In this document: positions 1 through 7,256 of the stretch, piece by piece
How positions within the stretch are numbered: the stretch's first letter is position 1
Layout of the letters: every line of letters begins with the position of its first letter
Assembly (NCBI RefSeq): GCF_000003605.2
Contig: NW_003135334.1
Location: 615,855 to 627,148, forward strand
Length of the DNA stretch: 11,294 bases
Direction of reading: 5' to 3'
Source: Saccoglossus kowalevskii
Taxonomy: Eukaryota; Hemichordata; Enteropneusta; Harrimaniidae
Program-made: the position numbers and the translations under genes
Notes under the pieces: model-generated
Told to the model about the DNA's origin: nothing
The model's input: only the letters and a program-made list of their open reading frames with translations
The model's database searches: none

Positions 1-344
1 TTACGATGAGACGATAAGAACAGTCGAGGGTAATCATAGCTAAAATTGAAGATTTATATAACATGATTGGACGTTCCTTAGCACGTGCTAACCGCTGTTT
101 CCTCTCGTTGGGTCCCGCTGATATGCAAACATATGAGATTAGCTCAAATCTTAGTCCATACTGAACACGACTATAGTGACGTATACAACGCGCGTAGAAT
201 ACAATGTTTCACTACATGAAATTTGAACATGTGGTGGCGACTACGCTCTTTAAGGGATATAACAATTATTACAAACACCAAATTATGTCATGAATCTGCG
301 AAAAAACCCTAACCACATACACAAATTTACATTGGAAGCAAGGT
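1..344. other. non-coding, no gene recognised
   Basis: I see no coding region or RNA gene here. The only structured item is a perfect 14-bp palindrome, TTAGCACGTGCTAA at 78-91, centred on CACGTG, the E-box core bound by bHLH proteins. A palindrome of this length is expected about once by chance in a window this size and composition, so no function is assigned. The reverse-strand frame running from 495 down to 283 is rich in Leu, Phe, Tyr and Cys, as expected from random A/T-rich sequence, and resembles no family I know. Confidence 0.6.
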
Positions 345-640
345 ACAATGTTCTACTGCGAAATCTCAAGTAACAAATAAACCAAAGCAGAATAACTTGC
401 AAATAGAACAGACACACAAGGACTAATTGTTTATATTGATGTACATGCTTACACATAGAAAATAAGAGAGAGGCGTCATATACACGTATCTGCAACGTAA
501 GTAAAGTTTAATGTCCTACTGATAAAGATCAATGAATATAGAAAGCAAATAAGAAAGTTCTGCGGAGGAACAATCAATCACCAAGTGAATCAAAGCAGAA
601 TGTTTTACTAATAAACATCAATCAACAATGACTAAGGGAA
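345..640. repeat. diverged direct repeats, irregular spacing
   Basis: Related segments begin at 347 (AATGTTCTACTGCGAAATC), 510 (AATGTCCTACTGATAAAGA) and 599 (AATGTTTTACTAATAAACA). The 510 and 599 copies stay similar for about 22 bases, through ATCAAT, and again at AAGCAAA further on. A second shared word, CAAAGCAGAAT, lies at about 382 and 591; in the second case it directly precedes the 599 copy. Spacings of about 163 and 89 bases are irregular. This fits an old decayed tandem duplication, but A-rich composition makes some of the similarity cheap. No coding potential is seen. Confidence 0.35.
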
Positions 641-1525
641 GCAAACTCAGAGCAATTCTGTTGACATTGTATGAAATATAGATTGAGATTCTTGACCCCT
701 CCTACGCAGATCCCGACGCAGATGCAGATCTTTGTGGCGATAGTGACAGCGGAAAAGTACGATAGTTACGAAAGTGGTCGGACATTTCAAGCATCATGGG
801 AGGGATAAAGATGTATACTATTGTAATGGCAATAACAAGATTTTATACATTCGTAGAAAACTGTAGATGAGGGAGATGGTTTTCTAAAAGATGTGAAGGA
901 CGTATTGTGTGTACATAATTAATGGATATGACGTTAGATGCATTACTCTGTATCAAGCTAAACACATTATTATTCACATTAATCACCAAATTATGTACCA
1001 CATGACATGACAGTAAGGGATTGAAAATACAACTGATACGTTTTCAAAAGAGTAACAGTGTCATAATGTATCACAACTATATATCCCTACACCTTTGCTA
1101 TGTAATATTAATTCAATATCACATACAATTGTAAATCATTCCATGTCTCCTGGCATATAAATATATAACATGACATGAAGTGACATGCTTCAACAATAAC
1201 TACACATAAGTTCTTTCAAACACAATGGATGTTCGATGTTAGTAATAAGACACACCATGAAGGCAAAATCATGATGCCAAATCCAGGAGAACAACAGATC
1301 TATTATGAGTGATTACATTCAAAACACCAGTAATAACACGACAAACCGGCGCATAGTTGAAGAGGTACAGGTAGTACAGTGTCAACAGCAAATGTATATA
1401 ACGCATGACTTTACTTTGGACAACACTGTTCTCGGGTATTATCAATACACTATGGTCATTGAAATGAGAAAGTATTTTGAAAGTTATCTACGTTTTCTTA
1501 TGAAGAATGGTGCTCTGGTAAAATG

Positions 1526-1536
1526 TTTTTTTTTTT
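1526..1536. repeat. T11 homopolymer
   Basis: An uninterrupted run of eleven T, the longest homopolymer I noticed in the window. There is no adjacent element end or target-site duplication to suggest that it is the tail of a retroposed sequence on the reverse strand. Confidence 0.9.
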
Positions 1537-2320
1537 ACCTTCACAGAAAGGATGTATAAAATGACGATGTTAATTGGTTAATTGCCTTGAAAAGTCAGCA
1601 ATAATACCGAACAGTTCTATATTTTCGAATCCATTTCTGGTGATGCAAATGCATTCTTACTAAACGCTTTAGATTGTTGAATGGAAATGAATATAGTAAA
1701 GTTGTTATGTGATGAAGAACTATGAGTACTTTTATATATTCAACAATGTTTTAATCCGGTTAGAGTATGTAGAATTGGAGCTAGCTTTCTAGAGGAATAG
1801 TAGTAAGTAGTAAGTTGTTTAACCCAGCAGTGAACACAGAAATTGATTAAAATGAATACAGTATACCACTGAAACCTTCCTGTCAAACTGCTCGTAAATG
1901 TAGTGTCACTGACTGATATTACTGATATTACCGAACCGACTTGTTATGTAACAGTCCTAGCAGCTTTAACCAAGGTTCTTATATCACATGTGTTTTATGT
2001 GTCTGTTTATCAATAATTAGTGTGGTGTTTCTTGACTTGTTGAAAATCTCTAATATTGCCAAAATCGTTCAAAATGTGGAAAATAGTATTCAGTATAAAT
2101 GTATCGTTGATTCATATATATGTATATTCTGGTTCCAATTCCAAATTTACATATAATTTTTCTAACTGACTAATTTTCTAATATTTCAAAATCTCACCAC
2201 AGCTGTTAGTACCGTGTTGATTGATTTGACACGTTTTAGGAAGTGTGTTGTAAATGCATTTGACATTTGTAATTTAGAAGAACAATTGTGCAACCGCATC
2301 TCATGTTGGCAACTTAAGAT

Positions 2321-2340
2321 AACCAACCAACCAAACAAAC
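2321..2340. repeat. short (CCAA)n-like microsatellite
   Basis: The tract reads AACCAACCAACCAAACAAAC, three CCAA units decaying into CAAA units. It is a short imperfect tetranucleotide repeat with no associated gene. Confidence 0.8.
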
Positions 2341-2560
2341 TACATAGCTCGCCAAATTTACAGTTGATATTTATATATTTTTGATTTAATATTCCTTCAT
2401 TTTTCAGTATGAAATCATTAATATGTTAACACCAGGTGTTACACATTTTAATACCCCTGCAATTTTAAAAGACAAATTCATTAACCAGCTGCAAAACTGT
2501 GACCCTGACACTCTCGAAACATATACTTAGATTAATAGTAGGTAATGTCGCAGAGGGAAT

Positions 2561-2645
2561 TTTGTGCTATGAGAAAATATAAACTTTCTTAAAAACTCGT
2601 TTTATAAAACATTTGTTGAAAATATTAATTTTCTCACGGCACAAA
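2561..2645. repeat. inverted repeat, possible small foldback or MITE remnant
   Basis: The left arm TTTGTGCTATGAGAAAAT (2561-2578) pairs with the right arm ATTTTCTCACGGCACAAA (2628-2645). The reverse complement of the right arm differs from the left arm at 2 of 18 positions. The arms are separated by 49 bases of A/T-rich sequence, so the whole unit is 85 bp and could fold into a hairpin. Such a layout is seen in foldback elements and very short miniature inverted-repeat transposons, but I cannot match the arms to a named family and see no clear target-site duplication in the flanks. A chance inverted repeat is less likely at this arm length but not excluded. Confidence 0.5.
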
Positions 2646-2765
2646 CCTCATGAAATATCACGTGATCAGCCAGCAGTATCGTACATTGTATTGGTAGAGT
2701 CTTAACATGACATTAATGAATATGCATGAGATAATATAAATACACATGATCAGAAACATGATTTG

Positions 2766-2780
2766 TATAATAATAATAAT
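2766..2780. repeat. (TAA)n microsatellite
   Basis: A short trinucleotide tract with four TAA units at 2768-2779 and a partial unit on either side. It lies about 45 bases upstream of a second A/T microsatellite. Confidence 0.85.
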
Positions 2781-2825
2781 TCGTCGATATTGCATATAAA
2801 TATTGATGTATATGGCATGGCAATA

Positions 2826-2845
2826 AATATAATATAATATAATAT
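2826..2845. repeat. (AATAT)4 microsatellite
   Basis: Four exact copies of AATAT in tandem, followed by the decayed unit ATAAA. The same pentamer forms long satellites in Drosophila, but four copies in A/T-rich DNA are not diagnostic of any lineage. Confidence 0.85.
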
Positions 2846-3196
2846 ATAAAACAATTAATAATTTACATACGTTAACATGGTTGAGTCATACAGCGTTGGG
2901 ACATGACCTATCGACTGTGCGAGATCGAACGTAAGTATTCCCAGAGCATTCCCTCGACTTCAAAATAGCGGACTGGGTTTTGGGTTTCTCGTTTCATTTT
3001 TGATTTTATTCTTCAGTGGTTCTGCTCACATAAACTTTACAAAGTAGTTATGTATTGGAATATAGTATCATTAAAGAGGTTTCAGCGTGTAAACCACAAT
3101 TCTCCAACTATAGCTTTATTATTGGCTTTGCATTGGTTAGCAAAGTTGTCTTTTGCACCTCTTTCTATGAGCTTTTACAATTTGGTCGTGATATTG

Positions 3197-3206
3197 CCCC
3201 CCCCCC
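3197..3206. repeat. C10 homopolymer
   Basis: Ten consecutive C residues in otherwise A/T-rich sequence, preceded by GATATTG and followed by TCACATCTCAGAG. C/G homopolymers this long are rare at this base composition and are unstable in replication and error-prone in sequencing, so the exact length is uncertain. Confidence 0.85.
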
Positions 3207-3662
3207 TCACATCTCAGAGCCGTAACACAGAATTGACAATATAATTGATTCAAATAATTTTAAAAGAGTGTCAAGATGAACTTCATTCAGTTGAGAAGAA
3301 ACCGATGAGGAATCCAAGCCTGGGTTGCTAATGTAGGAGTCGCTTTTGATCAAATGCCCTCGGAAGAAAACTCGAGACCTACATATTCATTATAGAAAAA
3401 CACTTCTAAAACGATTCTTTCAATGTACCAACTTTCAGTTTTGAACTTTAGGTTTTTGGAAATTAACTTTCATACATTTGCTACAAAATTGCAATGAAAT
3501 ATTAATGAATAAATTTAGAAATTAAAGTCAGTGAAAATGTCTACATTATTCGCATGAAGTAAAAGCAAGCAAATTATAATTTCCTATGTCAATTGAAACT
3601 ACGAGTTCCCAGAGTTAACCAACATCAAATTGAGAATTTCAATGAAGTAAACAAATAAAATA

Positions 3663-3678
3663 GGTGTCAACTGACACC
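3663..3678. other. short near-perfect palindrome
   Basis: Seven-base arms GGTGTCA (3663-3669) and TGACACC (3672-3678) flank the dinucleotide AC. A dimeric DNA-binding protein could recognise such a site, but there is no neighbouring gene to give this meaning, and with only a two-base loop it would not form a stable RNA hairpin. Confidence 0.4.
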
Positions 3679-3832
3679 CCTGTCTGACCCCTACAAGACA
3701 ATCAAAAGAACTTGAAAGATTCAATTCAGATATAACAAATGACTTAATATGAATGTATTTGCACATTATGCAAAACATGTTATCATTAATACCAATAATT
3801 TATATAACAATAATGAATGGTTTACCTTGTCG

Positions 3833-4110
3833 AATCTATTTAGTGGGTTATCTAATTAGTGGGTTACTCAGTGAGATCGTTTTTTTATTCCCAGTTGAAA
3901 TAGCTGTCAATTGAAGCTGATGAGTGGATTACTCAGTTAGATATATAGTACTTATTCACCCTTTGAACCATGTTTGGTAAATCTAATAAGTGAATAAGTT
4001 ATGACAATGTTAAATATTCACCATTGGAGCTGTACTTGGCAGATGACTTGATCTAATGAGTGGAAGACTTTTTCACAATTGATTATTGAATCTGATGATG
4101 CGATATAGAA
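3833..4110. repeat. degenerate tandem array, period about 66 bp
   Basis: A core of the type ATCTAAT-AGTGG-TTA recurs at 3833, 3850, 3915, 3981 and 4051, with a weaker copy at about 4090. The best pair is AGTGGGTTACTCAG (3858-3871) and AGTGGATTACTCAG (3923-3936), 13 of 14 identical. A second block between the cores recurs in the same order: TATTCCCA at 3886, TATTCACC at 3953, TATTCACC at 4015 and TTTTCACA at 4070. Core-to-block distances are 36, 38, 34 and 19 bases, so the order is kept and the last unit looks internally deleted. Main core spacings are 65, 66 and 70 bases. This is an old minisatellite-like array of about four units plus partial units, ending where the LINE remnant begins. Confidence 0.6.
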
Positions 4111-4115
4111 AAGTA

Positions 4116-4636
4116 CACTTATGTAAAATTCGTAAGGTTGTTGTTAGGAGAGTCACAATTATTCGGAATTTAGGTGTTTTATTAACGAGTAAAATGCATT
4201 TTAGAGGTCATATAAACAACTGTGTAAGCAAATCTTTTATAATGTTGGGTTTTCTAAAGCGAACATGTAAATCTTTTGATAGTGTCCATCTTATACACAA
4301 CGTTAGTGAGAAGCAATCTTGAGTACCGCTCTCAGGTGTGGTCTCCTTCACTGACATTTCTTGTTAATATAATTGAACGAAATTTATCACATGTTTATGT
4401 ACAAGGTCAAAAATATTATCACTCTGCAACCATTCCAACGAAAATTTCTTGACTTGTATTTTTTACGCAAATCCCTTCATTCTTATTACGATTGCTCCTA
4501 CATTTTATCGAACATCCTTTTACATGTTGCCCTTCGTTCTACGAGGTTGCGCTCGATTTTCCATATCCCAAGATGTCGAGTAAATGTCAAAAAATGCTCA
4601 TACAATACAATGTCAACAATTTTAAAAACAATGTAG
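4116..4636 (+). mobile_element. decayed LINE fragment (Jockey/CR1 type), post-RT C-terminal part of ORF2
   Basis: This is the remnant of the replication protein of a non-LTR retrotransposon, an element that copies itself by target-primed reverse transcription. Three frames must be read in turn. The first, to about 4304, has RVTIIRNLGVLL (NLGV at 4167-4178), then HINN and LGFLKR (4245-4262), and ends in LIHNV. A one-base shift at about 4305 leads to VRSNLEYRSQVWSP (from 4306), the usual motif downstream of the reverse transcriptase fingers and palm; this frame stops at 4450-4452. A third frame continues with FLDLYFLRKSLHSYYDCSYI, ALRSTRLR and FHIPRCRVNV, ending at a TAG at 4634-4636. The order matches the C-terminal part of Jockey-type ORF2 proteins. 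The endonuclease and the catalytic YADD region are absent, so the copy is 5'-truncated and inactive. The element type is fairly sure; the exact clade and the left boundary are not. Confidence 0.75.
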
Positions 4637-4727
4637 TCGCTTTTTAGAGAGTATTTTTTTTTCTGTTTGTGATTTTTAATATTTGATATTTTTTTTATTT
4701 GTGAAATATTTTATATTAGAAACCAGT
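4637..4727 (+). other. A/T-rich tail after LINE frame, possible 3' UTR remnant
   Basis: Directly downstream of the last LINE stop codon the sequence is very T-rich, with T9 at 4654-4662 and another T-run near 4691. It could be the residual 3' untranslated part of the element. I see no poly(A) or simple-repeat tail of the kind that ends many LINEs and no target-site duplication, so the right boundary cannot be placed. Confidence 0.3.
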
Positions 4728-6166
4728 AATTTGATATTTTGCATGTTGGCCCTAGCTTAATATTAAAAAATATGTGGTCATTAATCTCTACATGATTCTA
4801 ATGAAATGTGTTAAACAAATGATAACAATGATAGTCAAACATAGCAGAAACAGATACACGATCACCATATGCCGGATGTAATTAACTATATATGTTTAGA
4901 TTCTTACATGAAAACTATTAGTGTGATGATTGATATTTCCAGAATATTGTTCACAGCACACAGAGAAACATTTCTATTCATCAGTATAACAGGTACACCC
5001 AACAATGACTATACTTTGTACGAGGTTATGTGGTATGGTAATACTAACCGTGTATAAACCTGTATTCATTAACATTAACTTTTGTGTTTTGTAATTGCAG
5101 ATCTATAATTTTATTGTACAGGAATGATGTATTCTAAGCACAACCGGGTTTATTGTTATGACGATAATGCTAGTAATTAAAGTGGATAGTTGTGTTGCAA
5201 GCAATTCCCTTACTCGATAACATGCTGTTATTAAACACTATTTTGTTCTATTCTGGAATTTAGGCACATAAATTACTCCTCAGCAGGGGCGGTATTTTCT
5301 TCGCGTGTTCTAATTACACTCTGTGCTGAAGACAGAATGCTATCTCATAATTTTTGGCATATGCGCATATAGCATTGACAATAGTTCGTGTCAAATCTGT
5401 TTGTATTTAATCATTTTAGTATTACTCGACATTATGTAGTTCATTTTGTTCATAGTTTATCAACAGTAAATTGTGAGTCAATATATTAAATGACATTTTA
5501 GAAGTGGTTACCATGGAGATATTGAGATATTTCCTTTCGTTAATAAGAAATGATAACCTGCTCTGAAACAGACAAAATGGGATATTTTCATTTCAATATG
5601 TATATCAACTGTGTATGGTGACCCAATTATTTTATTTCGACAACACCATTCTTTGTAACATGAATTAACATATGTTAACTTAAGACAATTATATTTACTT
5701 TTAAACTGCGTGGTATTACATGATATTAGTCCGAATTGAAAAGATCTTCCGAACAAGTGATGATATTTCTGAGGAACGTGCTGCGAAACATAATAATGAT
5801 AGCATCTAAATTTGTAAGTATTTTTTACCTTACGATTTTTTATGATTCTATCCTAATCTTGCAAATACAACGACTTTTCTTTTGTTGTTTCGTCATTAGA
5901 TTATTGCTTTGATAGGCTTTATTCCATATAACCGATACTACAACTCGATAACGCATTGTGATCTGTTATACCAATGCAACCCAATCCATAGTCCATGTTC
6001 AACAGAAATACAGTGGTCTATAGCAATGTATATTTAAAACAATTTTTCCTGCAAAAATCTGTAATATTTGTAATATTTTGATAATTGTGTATGAAATGAA
6101 CATGAACTCTTATTGCCTACACACCTTGATTAAAATATTGAACAAAATAAATAAAAACATTATGTA
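4728..6166. other. non-coding stretch, no gene recognised
   Basis: About 1.4 kb without a recognisable gene. The forward frame at 4869-5057 and the reverse frame from 5756 down to 5508 give proteins that resemble no family I know. Perfect palindromes ATATGCGCATAT (5359-5370) and TTAACATATGTTAA (5665-5678) are present but are of a size expected by chance. The string CAGCAGGGGCGG near 5281 recalls some DNA-transposon ends, but no matching opposite end was seen. Confidence 0.6.
5336..5376. other. small hairpin-forming inverted repeat with inner palindrome
   Basis: Arms AATGCTAT (5336-5343) and ATAGCATT (5369-5376) are perfect inverted copies. The perfect palindrome ATATGCGCATAT (5359-5370) lies beside and partly over the right arm, so the two structures would compete. 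No function can be assigned from sequence alone. Confidence 0.35.
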
Positions 6167-6176
6167 TTTTTTTTTT
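6167..6176. repeat. T10 homopolymer
   Basis: Ten T residues, preceded by A-rich sequence (AATAAATAAAAAC). No retroposon body is recognised next to it on either strand. Confidence 0.85.
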
Positions 6177-7194
6177 GAGAATGTATTTGAGACAGCAATA
6201 ACCCAAATATTTTTCTATAAATAAAAAGTTCCCATGTTACAAGGAATAGTGTATTTGCCATGAATATAGGGAATAAACACGAACAACGAATAATTATGTT
6301 AATTATATAACATTGCTGCAATTTTATTATTTATTCTTTGAGATGGATAGATCTCAATTTCTTGACACACGCCACATCTTTTCTAAATAGCATTCACGTT
6401 GAACCATCAACCGGATTGTATACAGTGACATTCTAAAATATCACTCCATTATAGCAGAGTAACGAAGAAACTAATGCCGATATAGGAATGTGTTAGTTCT
6501 CGAACACCGTGTGTTATTTATCGTGTATTCGTATTCATTGTGTATCGGTACAACACAGTATGTGTATGTAGTTCACATAACAACACAGACCTCCGTGGTC
6601 TGACAGTGTCCACGACATGAATAGTGTACAGTGACAGATAAAACGTGTTTGTTCACCGAGAATTATATACATTACCTTACATTATTTCTAGGTGTGAATT
6701 TTTTAAATTCATTTAGATACATCGGATTTGAATGGTGCGTGCAATGAAGATATAGTTGTCAAGCGACATGGGTCTGTTCAATGCATCTCAAATATCATTA
6801 CAATACAATGTATATTACTGAGGTAATTAGTTTACTCAATTGTATATTGCAATAGTGTACGGAATCATGTCGGCTTGTCATGGACACATGACAACTTACT
6901 GTCACAACCCTCACTGCCAAGTTCATTTCAATAACGACATTGAGTCATGTGACATGAATCAACCTCGCTGGTTTTGTCAACATACAATCATACATCTTGT
7001 CATTTGTCACTTAGGATTAACTTGATTAAAGAAATGCAACTGTTATTATGAAATGACGACCACCCATCCCCATTTCAGCGAGGTCAAACTCGTTTAATCT
7101 TATAATTAAATAACTGTGTCTATGATAATACTTGTCACGACTATATGTCATTATTTTATATTCATTATGCTAGTGTGCATTGTAACAAGCACAG
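6177..7194. other. non-coding stretch, no gene recognised
   Basis: About 1 kb with no supported gene. The frame at 6840-7025 begins with TTG and is rich in His and Cys (for example CHGHMTTYCHNPHC), which at a glance recalls a zinc-binding module, but the spacing fits no classical zinc-finger pattern and the frame closes after 61 codons. The sequence around 6480-6640 is rich in GTGT/ACAC words without forming a clean microsatellite. Confidence 0.55.
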
Positions 7195-7256
7195 GTCCAA
7201 TTAGTCTATGCCCAGACTCATTTAGTGAATTGACATGTGAATGCACGTCCAATTAG
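7195..7256. repeat. short direct repeat GTCCAATTAG
   Basis: Exact 10-bp copies lie at 7195-7204 and 7247-7256, 52 bases apart. Each is preceded by a related context, with TGTGCATTG...CAC before the first and TGTGAATGCAC before the second. This suggests a small decayed duplication. Direct copies flanking a 42-bp insert could also be a footprint, but no element ends are visible inside. Confidence 0.35.

Larger units (their letters stand above)
641..2560. other. long non-coding stretch with short simple repeats
   Basis: No gene is recognised in these roughly 1.9 kb. Small items seen are three near copies of CGCAGAT at 704-730, a T11 run at 1526-1536, a GTAGTAA-type duplication at about 1799-1815, a perfect 9-bp tandem duplication of ACTGATATT at 1912-1929, and a (CCAA)n-like tract at 2321-2340. 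The frame at 1305-1559 begins with ATG and reaches 84 codons, but its predicted protein matches no family I know and it runs through the T11 tract. It is treated as chance. Confidence 0.6.
2846..3832. other. non-coding stretch between microsatellites and tandem array
   Basis: No gene is recognised. The frame at 3050-3244 includes the C10 run as Pro codons and matches nothing I know. A compact near-palindrome, GGTGTCA-AC-TGACACC, lies at 3663-3678. The remaining sequence is A/T-rich with scattered short A and T runs and no visible element ends. Confidence 0.6.

Noticed and set aside
78-91. Perfect palindrome TTAGCACGTGCTAA with a CACGTG core.
   Set aside because: About one 14-bp palindrome is expected by chance at this length and composition (another lies at 5665-5678), and there is no adjacent gene to regulate.
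305-316. AACCCTAACC string resembling telomeric repeats.
   Set aside because: Only a little more than one unit is present, which is expected by chance.
1305-1559. 84-codon forward frame starting with ATG.
   Set aside because: The protein is unrecognised and runs through a T11 tract as a string of Phe. No splice or coding context supports it, and frames of this size are expected by chance in 11 kb.
3750-3763. TGAATGTATTTGCA here is repeated exactly at 9973-9986.
   Set aside because: One shared 14-mer is about what chance gives for 11 kb of A/T-rich sequence, and the flanks do not match.
4030-4053. A frame reading LYLADDLI upstream of the LINE fragment, resembling the reverse transcriptase YADD active site.
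   Set aside because: It lies within the degenerate tandem array, stop codons follow immediately in the same frame, and it is closer to NLGV (about 46 codons) than expected for this family. It is most simply a chance product of the repeat unit.
3916-4106. CTGATGAG and CTGATGA words near 3917 and 4092, like the hammerhead ribozyme core, in a tandem repeat where such ribozymes sometimes occur.
   Set aside because: The 3917 copy has no suitably placed GAAA. The 4092 copy has a GAAA nearby, but the bases between give only a very weak stem II and I found no stem I or stem III pairing.
5281-5294. CAGCAGGGGCGG string resembling ends of some cut-and-paste DNA transposons.
   Set aside because: I found no inverted partner such as CCGCCCCTG in the window and no target-site duplication.
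6840-7025. His/Cys-rich forward frame resembling a zinc-binding segment.
   Set aside because: Cys and His spacing fits no classical zinc-finger pattern, the start is TTG, and local CAT/TGT-rich composition explains the His and Cys codons.
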